This document shows, one piece after another, positions 59,501 through 64,000 of a DNA stretch of 64,000 nucleotides. Every line of letters begins with the position of its first letter. Position 1 is the first letter of the stretch. Below the pieces are notes generated by a model, which saw only the letters and a program-made list of their open reading frames with translations, was not told the DNA's origin and made no database searches. The translations under genes and the position numbers were made by a program. Origin of the DNA: Branchiostoma floridae (Eukaryota > Chordata > Leptocardii > Amphioxiformes > Branchiostomatidae); the NCBI RefSeq assembly GCF_000003815.2, contig NC_049993.1, forward strand, positions 9,714,624 through 9,778,623, in the 5' to 3' direction.

Positions 59501-62500
59501 TGGTCTATCGTGCATTAGACGAGGGAACCTTCCAGGAGAGCCATGCTAGCGATGGGCAGTCCCAACAGTCCCTGATTTCTGACGGGTCCCCATCCTCTCA
59601 GCAAAGCGCCTCCAGTGCGTACACAGTCCTTACCATACCGCTGGCTTCAGGTCGTAAGGCCCCCTTTCCACTAGGTGGCGATTGTTGAGCGACTTTTTGG
59701 CGACCAAAATTGGATTCGTCCCATCACCAAAAAAATTACCGAAAAAAAATTTCAACACTTGAAAGAAAGATTTGTTCTTTATCTATAAAATTCATGAAAT
59801 GAGGAAAAAAGCTTACAAAACTTGAACAAAAGATTTTGTTCTTTATTTATAAAATTCATGAAATGAGGGACCTGTGAAATGTTGGGCTGCTCAGCAGTTG
59901 CAGGCTCTGGTGGAAAGGGGGTGTGACTACCTTGTCTAGAGCTACTTTCATGTAGCAAGGTGTACGTGGAGGAGGTAATGGGAAAAGGTTGTCTCTCAAT
60001 GATAAAGCTTGTCAGATTATGTTGTTGTATTTAAAGAAAGTACAAAATGTGTTGTTGTATTTGAAGAAAGACTTTAAGAGAAAATCATCACAGTATGAAA
60101 CCACAATGTACACAATTCTTAAGGACTGGCCCAAACTAGAAAGTGACCACAATGGCCTTTGTAAAAATTATCCTAATGATGGTGGACAGCCACTCATAAT
60201 CCTTATGATATAGTTGCTAGTACAAGTTTGACTGTACATTTAGGTTGAGAATTGTCTTTTGATAGACTACAAATTAAACCGCTCGAAGTCTGTTTTAGCA
60301 TCATAAAGTACCAGCTATAGTATTGTGCAACATTTAATGTCAAACAAATTGCAGAAAATTCAGATGAAACATTAACTTGTATTATATTATTACTAAAGGC
60401 AGTCTCCCAGTTTGAAATTTTTTTCTTACTCTTTGTTTGGATGGGTCTTGGAGACAGCCCTAATCATAATCCCAGTTTACATGTTGAAGCGATGATATCT
60501 GAATGCATTGCCATGTGGTGTATTGTTCCCTTGTTGTGTCCTGTCCTATAGTGAAGTACAAAATGTACCTGAGTCTGCCATGTGGTGTATGAAGTGTATG
60601 TTGTTCCCTTGTTGTGTCCTGTCCTATAGTGAAGTACCTGAGTTTGCCATGTGGTGTATGAAGTGTGTGTTGTTCCCTTGTTGTGTCCTGTCCTATAGTG
60701 AAGTACCTGAGTTTGCCATGTGGTGTATGAAGTGTGTGTTGTTCCCTTGTTGTGTCCTGTCCTATAGTGAAGTACCTGAGTTTGCCATGTGATGTATGAA
60801 GTGTGTGTTGTTCCCTTGTTGTGTCCTGTCCTATAGTGAAGTACCTGAGTTTGCCATGTGGTGTATGAAGTATGTGTTGTTCCCTTGTTGTGTCCTGTCC
60901 TATAGTGAAGTACCTGAGTCTGCCATGTGATGTATGAAGTGTGTGTTGTTCCCTTGTTGTGTTCCTGTCCTATAGTGAAGTACCTGAGTTTGCCATGTGA
61001 TGTATGAAGTGTGTGTTGTTCCCTTGTTGTGTCCTGTCCTATAGTGAAGTACCTGGGTTTGCCATGTGATGTATGAAGTGTGTGTTGTTCCCTTGTTGTG
61101 TCCTGTCCTATAGTGAAGTACCTGGGTTTGCCATGTGATGTATGAAGTGTGTGTTGTTCCCTTGTTGTATCCTGTCCTATACTGAAGTACCTGGGTTTGC
61201 CATGTGGTGTATGAAGTGTATGTTGTTCCCTTGTTGTGTCCTGTCCTATAGTGAAGTACCTGAGTTTGCCATGTGGTGTATTGTTCCCTTGTTGTGTCCT
61301 GTCCTATAGTGAAGTACCTGGGTCTACTGGCCATGTCCAAGATCCTGAAGACCCACCCCAAGTCTGTGCAGGCTCACAAGGACCTGATCCTGCAGTGTCT
61401 GGACGATAAGGACGAGTCCATACGACTCAGGGCTCTGGACCTGCTCTATGGCATGGTAGGTTGGGCTATGTACAGAGCCATGTAGGTGGTAGGCTAGACC
61501 ATAGTTAGATCAATTTAGGCACTGATCAAATCAACGATATTTACAAGAAGCCTGATCTATTTTATTCTGTTAGAAATTGAGTGTACTTTGAGCAATGTGA
61601 GAAAACCATGTATCAAATGTGTTGCTAGATTGGTAGTAACATGGCTTTGTCAAACACTCTTCTGGCCCCATTTCCACATGACTTTAGACTGTTGGGCAAC
61701 CACAAGTCATTTGGCATGGACATCATTGGAAAATCATCGAGACACTGTAAAAAGTATTGTGGTTATTGAAAAGTCAATGGAAGACCTTCAAGATTATTGA
61801 AAAATCATTGAGACCAAAGAAGACCTAAGGGATCTTTGGAAAATCATTGTGATCATCGAAAAACTCTGACTTATAGATTATCAAGTGCTCACTGATCAGT
61901 GAGTGCTGATCAAATTTTTCGATGGTCACCAGGCTCTCAATGATTTTGTCTCTGCAGTTACTTTTACAATGGAAATGAAACAACTATGTTGTCATTCCTC
62001 CAGGTGTCCAAGAAGAACCTGATGGAGATTGTGCGTAAGCTGATGATCCACATGGACAAGGCTGAGGGCTCCATGTACCGCGATGAACTGCTGTCCAAGA
62101 TTGTGCAGATCTGCAGCCAGAACAACTATCAGTACATCACCAACTTTGAATGGTGGGTGCAGGGCTAGGGCTGTGTACCTAAATACCCGTACCTGTACCG
62201 TACCTAAAAAATTGTTTAGGTACAGGTCCGGACGTAAACATCTGTGTACCTGTACCTGTACCTGTACCTAAACACACTAAATCACTTATTTTTACCAATT
62301 TTTAAGACTGGTAGACAAGTAAATCCCAAATCAACAATGACAATCGTGATAATCTTGCAGTTGAAACTCAAGAAAACTTGTTTTGAGATTCAAATATGCA
62401 ATTCCCTGTATAAAGATGACAATTTATCACTAGAAAAGACAGCTACTGTTTAACTTAGATATACTTAGTTAAAATTCTTCAGGTACAGGTGCAGGTCCGG

Positions 62501-64000
62501 ACCTGTACCTAAACCCATGTACCTGTACCTGTACCTGAAATTTGTTTAGGTACACAGCCCTATGCAGGGCTATGCAGATCTTTAAATGCCCTAATACGTA
62601 GTGCACGGTTAGAGGGTTGGACAAGTTTTCTAACATTCACTTGTCCTATCAGGCAAGCACATAAAAAGTTTACTTGCCCGAACCAACGTTTCACGTGTCC
62701 AAAATTCAAATGTCACTTTTATATTCTTTTTCACTTCCAGCAATGGAATTCTTATTATTTGCAAGTGGGGTAGGTCATGCACTTGCCCAATCAGCACTTT
62801 CACTTGCCTTGGACAATAGGGCTAGTGGACTTGTCCAACCCTGGGTTATTTAGTGTTTGAATGCAAAAATTATTGTAAATTCCAGGTCTTCTCAAGCTGT
62901 TACTGATTAAGTTATGAATGAATTATGCTACAAAGATGTTGCAATTGTTCATTGTTTATGTCTTGGAAATTACAGTTCAGTTTTGCTTCAGAATGATTTT
63001 TACTAACAAAGAAGAACTTTTCAAGTTCGCAGGCACGCAGCAGTTGGTTATGTGCACTAACGGCCTGTTACACATAACTTTTTCACATCTATCTGCAGCG
63101 TTCTTTAAAACTTTCCAGATTAGTACTATTGTTTGTTAACGGGTCTTCTTATCTTATAAACGAAAAAGCTGACAGATTTTGATTTCTTCTGTTTTGTCAG
63201 GTATGTGAGTGTACTGGTGGAACTGACCAGAGTGGAGGGGACCCGTCACGGCAGTGTCATCGCTTCACAGATGTTGGACGTTGCCATCAGAGTCAAGGCC
63301 ATCAGGGCATTCGCTGTTGAACAAATGGTAGGTCTCAAGCTTAACTATGTCTTTTCTTCATTTAAAAAAAAGTGGAACCAACTGCTTGGCTATAATACCT
63401 GGGCCCCATCAGTTGAGACCGTTAGAGCCAATTCTAGATTTTACGCACACCCTTCAGTGATACCCTAGTAGGGATTTTTACTGGGAAACAAAAAGAAGAA
63501 AATGTCTTCCCTCACCTTCACCACCAATATTTTCTTCACTACTAGCTGCCAATACCTTACCAATACACTTGTGCTAAAAAATGTACTTCATATTTGCAGA
63601 CTTCATAATCATTTGAAAGATTAAGTGGTCAAGCTTAAACTTATAGATGATTAAGTGTGTGCTTGATACCTTAAGAATTGGAAAATGTCTCCTTTTTTTA
63701 TGTGCATGATTGTGCAAGTTGCTATGGTCTAGTGGAGTGCTGCACTTTCATATAAGTTGCTATATCTTGCAGCCTGTATATTATGACAAAACAAGTTATA
63801 CACAAGAGAAAGTTGCTTTATTGAAATAAGGTGCAAGTTGCTGTCTATTGAATTGCTGTTGTTATTAACTCGATACACCACAATTCCCCAGGCCCAACTG
63901 TTAGAGAACTCGCACATTGTGGCCAGCTCTGCCCAGAGGAACGGTATCTGCGAGGTGCTTTACGCTGCTGCCTGGATCGCCGGCGAGTTCTCGGAGCACC
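47462..64000 (+). CDS. AP3D1: AP-3 complex subunit delta (spliced; 15 exons, 3' partial)
   Basis: This is the large subunit of the heterotetrameric AP-3 adaptor, which sorts cargo from endosomes/trans-Golgi to lysosomes and related organelles. The 495 codons present align from residue 1 with human AP3D1 (about 1150 aa) with no gaps of note. They cover most of the adaptin N-terminal alpha-solenoid (HEAT/armadillo repeats). The hinge and ear lie beyond the window. The start MALKKVKGSLERVFDKNLHDLVRGIRNHKDDE matches human MALKMVKGS. The ATG sits in tctcaagATGGCG, which also resembles a YY1 motif. Exon 12 is preceded by a 12-copy acceptor array. Confidence 0.97.
48430..48560. repeat. GC-rich palindromic repeat cluster
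   Basis: aaggtcgccgaaggcgacca occurs twice (48492-48511 and 48520-48539). Each copy is a hairpin (ggtcgcc/ggcgacc). It is preceded by gggtgccgaacgtcggcg and aaggcaccc and followed by gagcggagcgagcga. Base composition is unlike the flanking AT-rich intron. Confidence 0.8.
49629..49975. mobile_element. CAGGG-ended element built of gggcaagt/acttgtcc words
   Basis: The ends are cagggttggacaagt and acttgtccaaccctg. Target duplication TTGGT lies at 49624-49628 and 49976-49980. Words gggcaagt, cttgcccgat and acttgtcc crowd both ends; the middle is AT-rich. Relatives are at 5994-6300 and 62612-62843. Confidence 0.87.
50189..50498. mobile_element. CAGGG-ended element built of cactacgct words
   Basis: The ends are cagggttcta and aaaaccctg. 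Target duplication CTAAT lies at 50184-50188 and 50499-50503. Near the left end, agcgtagtg and cactacgct recur; near the right, ttcgctacc and cactacgtc. Confidence 0.82.
51510..51605 (+). CDS. AP3D1: AP3D1 exon 2
   Basis: It follows gtctttcag and ends ACCTAC|gtaagt. It encodes AKFIAQCIDEIKQELRQDNIAVKANAVAKLTY, near-identical to human. Confidence 0.96.
51836..51916 (+). CDS. AP3D1: AP3D1 exon 3
   Basis: It follows attccag and ends TTCAAG|gtactg. It encodes LQMLGYDISWAAFNVIEVMSSNKFTFK. Confidence 0.96.
51917..52300 (+). other. AP3D1 intron 3
   Basis: It is 384 bp, with a short gatgatgatgatg run (52122-52134) of the kind that ends some non-LTR insertions. No gene is present. Confidence 0.65.
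52301..52489 (+). CDS. AP3D1: AP3D1 exon 4
   Basis: It follows tgtattccag and ends ACTCTG|gtacgt. It encodes RIGYLAASQSFHEETEVLMLTTNMIRKDLSS to LARDLANDVMTL. Confidence 0.97.
52490..52880 (+). other. AP3D1 intron 4
   Basis: It is 391 bp, AT-rich, and nothing was recognised. Confidence 0.75.
52881..52946 (+). CDS. AP3D1: AP3D1 exon 5
   Basis: It follows gatgttctag and ends CTCAAG|gtaaga. It encodes MTSTRPYIRKRAVLIMYKIFLK. Confidence 0.96.
53176..53239 (+). CDS. AP3D1: AP3D1 exon 6
   Basis: It follows gtttgtag and ends GATCCAG|gtgagt. It encodes FPEALRPAFPRLKEKLEDPDP. Confidence 0.97.
53240..53640 (+). other. AP3D1 intron 6
   Basis: It is 401 bp and AT-rich; no element or gene is visible. 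Confidence 0.75.
53641..53780 (+). CDS. AP3D1: AP3D1 exon 7
   Basis: It follows gtttccag and ends AAACTG|gttagt. It encodes GVQSAAVNVICELARKNPKNYLSLAPVFFKLMTSSTNNWVLIKIIKL, almost unchanged from human. Confidence 0.97.
53781..54293 (+). other. AP3D1 intron 7
   Basis: It is 513 bp, and no recognised element was found. Confidence 0.75.
54294..54367 (+). CDS. AP3D1: AP3D1 exon 8
   Basis: It follows cttcccag and ends ATCCACAG|gtattt. It encodes FGALTPLEPRLGKKLIEPLTNLIH. Confidence 0.97.
54368..56286 (+). other. AP3D1 intron 8 (1.9 kb)
   Basis: It contains an inverted-ended element (about 54515-54730). The words agaaagatc(t/c)gtttta..aagctaaatg occur twice (55550-55580, 55629-55658). No gene is present. 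Confidence 0.65.
54515..54730. mobile_element. Small element with gctgtctcc / ggagacagccctg ends
   Basis: The left end tgctgtctcctggacccatcc is inverted at the right as gggatggaaaa, then tggagacagccctg. A related fragment (cagtctccc, ggatgggtcttggagacagccct) is at 60394-60461 in intron 11. Confidence 0.6.
56287..56336 (+). CDS. AP3D1: AP3D1 exon 9
   Basis: It follows ttctctccag and ends ATCGCAG|gtacgt. It encodes STSAMSLLYECINTVIA across the junctions. Confidence 0.96.
56337..56911 (+). other. AP3D1 intron 9
   Basis: It is 575 bp and AT-rich; nothing was recognised. Confidence 0.75.
56912..56961 (+). CDS. AP3D1: AP3D1 exon 10
   Basis: It follows aacttacag and ends ATTCAG|gtacac. It encodes VLISLSSGMPNHNASIQ. 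Confidence 0.95.
56962..58882 (+). other. AP3D1 intron 10 (1.9 kb)
   Basis: It contains a CAGGG-ended gtgcaccca-word element (57943-58295). The remainder is AT-rich with no gene. Confidence 0.7.
57943..58295. mobile_element. CAGGG-ended element built of gtgcaccca words
   Basis: The ends are cagggcttgaaat and atttcaagccctg. tgcaccca occurs repeatedly near both ends, and the middle is AT-rich. Flanks CTGTA and CTTTA differ at one base of five, so the target duplication is imperfect. Confidence 0.82.
58883..58931 (+). CDS. AP3D1: AP3D1 exon 11
   Basis: It follows attctccag and ends CAGAACT|gtaagt. It encodes LCVQKLRILIEDSDQN and one further base. Confidence 0.96.
58932..60507 (+). other. AP3D1 intron 11, 5' part
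   Basis: A 124-codon plus-strand open frame (59314-59688) has a Ser/Gln-rich tail but no recognisable domain. It is followed by ggccccctttccactagg and gcgactttttggcgacc words, suggesting a repeat. A ~65-bp duplication containing aaaattcatgaaatgagg lies at 59760-59870. No gene is supported. Confidence 0.5.
60508..61309 (+). repeat. Twelve-copy tandem array of AP3D1 exon 12 acceptor edge
   Basis: The unit gttcccttgttgtgtcctgt, cctatag, tgaagtacctg, then a gtttgccatgtg stretch recurs with exon-like starts at 60552, 60630, 60699, 60768, 60837, 60906, 60976, 61045, 61114, 61183 and 61252, then the real exon at 61310. Spacing is 69 bp (once 70), with 78 for the first step and 58 for the last. All but the 61183 copy (tatac) keep the AG. 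Confidence 0.96.
61310..61455 (+). CDS. AP3D1: AP3D1 exon 12
   Basis: It follows gtcctatag and ends GGCATG|gtaggt. It encodes LKYLGLLAMSKILKTHPKSVQAHKDLILQCLDDKDESIRLRALDLLYGM. The last acceptor of the array is the only one that keeps this reading frame open. Confidence 0.95.
61456..62003 (+). other. AP3D1 intron 12
   Basis: It contains a loose word repeat around aaaatcat(c/t)gagac and attgaaaa (61725-61865), possibly an eroded word-repeat element. No gene is present. Confidence 0.55.
62004..62152 (+). CDS. AP3D1: AP3D1 exon 13
   Basis: It follows cctccag and ends GAATG|gtgggt. It encodes VSKKNLMEIVRKLMIHMDKAEGSMYRDELLSKIVQICSQNNYQYITNFE. Confidence 0.96.
62166..62562. mobile_element. hAT-like MITE built of ggtacaggt/acctgtacc words
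   Basis: The 18-bp ends TAGGGCTGTGTACCTAAA and TTTAGGTACACAGCCCTA are perfectly inverted. They are flanked by the exact 8-bp duplication TGCAGGGC (62158-62165 and 62563-62570), the hAT signature. acctgtacc recurs many times near both ends. It lies only 13 bases inside intron 13. Confidence 0.9.
62612..62843. mobile_element. Second good copy of gggcaagt-word element
   Basis: The ends are gagggttggacaagt and acttgtccaaccctg. Target duplication GGTTA lies at 62607-62611 and 62844-62848. It is shorter than the 49629-49975 copy. Confidence 0.85.
62844..63200 (+). other. Rest of AP3D1 intron 13
   Basis: It is AT-rich, and nothing further was recognised before the exon 14 acceptor. Confidence 0.7.
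63201..63327 (+). CDS. AP3D1: AP3D1 exon 14
   Basis: It follows gttttgtcag and ends CAAATG|gtaggt. It encodes WYVSVLVELTRVEGTRHGSVIASQMLDVAIRVKAIRAFAVEQM. Confidence 0.96.
63328..63891 (+). other. AP3D1 intron 14
   Basis: It is 564 bp and AT-rich; no element or gene was recognised. Confidence 0.75.
63892..64000 (+). CDS. AP3D1: AP3D1 exon 15 (cut by window end)
   Basis: It follows attccccag. It encodes AQLLENSHIVASSAQRNGICEVLYAAAWIAGEFSEH and continues past 64000. Human reads NGICEVLYAAAWICGEFSEHL here. Confidence 0.95.

Noticed and set aside
59314-59688. 124-codon plus-strand frame with Ser/Gln-rich end in AP3D1 intron 11
   Set aside because: It has no recognisable domain, no splice or start support, and is followed by repeat-like words; probably chance or part of a repeat.
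60552-61309. Regular 69-bp array that might be taken for a CRISPR-like repeat/spacer array
   Set aside because: Whole units, not just short repeats, are near-identical. They contain a splice acceptor and exon start, and the host is a eukaryotic gene.
60900-61361. 153-codon minus-strand open frame of repeating TWQTQVLHYRTGHNKGTTHTSY
   Set aside because: It is a by-product of the 69-bp tandem array (length divisible by three) with no independent coding evidence.

Overview
The window is intron-rich nuclear DNA of an animal. I infer a lancelet (amphioxus, Branchiostoma-like). The proteins read like invertebrate-deuterostome orthologues of human genes, the introns carry many short terminal-inverted-repeat elements, and several exon-intron borders are copied in tandem, a habit I recall (unchecked) being described for an amphioxus Adh gene. 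Species is inference; both main gene identities are secure.

Layout. (1) 1-43567, + strand: AGL, the glycogen debranching enzyme. 29 coding exons lie in the window, from just after the N-terminus to the stop codon. All splice junctions keep one reading frame, giving 1521 complete codons; only a short first coding exon is missing upstream. (2) 36516-37544, - strand, inside AGL intron 20: a single-exon protein kinase of PDIK1L/STK35 (CLIK) type, intact except for one in-frame TGA in subdomain XI and a Cys in place of the catalytic-loop Arg. (3) 43568-47461: intergenic, with an AATAAA 36 bases after the AGL stop and a compact CRE/YY1-like promoter before the next gene. (4) 47462-64000, + strand: AP3D1, delta subunit of the AP-3 adaptor complex. 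The first 15 exons (495 codons, about 40% of the protein) are present and the gene runs off the right edge.

The most unusual feature is that exon edges are echoed in the adjoining introns. At AGL exons 1, 2, 15, 17, 19, 20 and 22 the acceptor site plus the first bases of the exon occur again upstream. At exons 4 and 13 the donor edge occurs again downstream. Intron 24 holds a decayed copy of the inside of exon 25. At AP3D1 exon 12 there are twelve acceptor copies, mostly 69 bp apart, ending in the real exon. Where I read through the decoys, use of one gives a frameshift or stop.

A second theme is non-autonomous DNA elements. Several share CAGGG/CCCTG ends and 5-bp target duplications, and each is filled with its own short repeated word. 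Others have 8-9 bp target duplications typical of hAT elements. Two 5'-truncated non-LTR retrotransposon tails have clean target duplications.

AGL (cytosolic glycogen breakdown) and AP-3 (endosome/lysosome cargo sorting) are ordinary housekeeping neighbours; nothing suggests that they are co-regulated.
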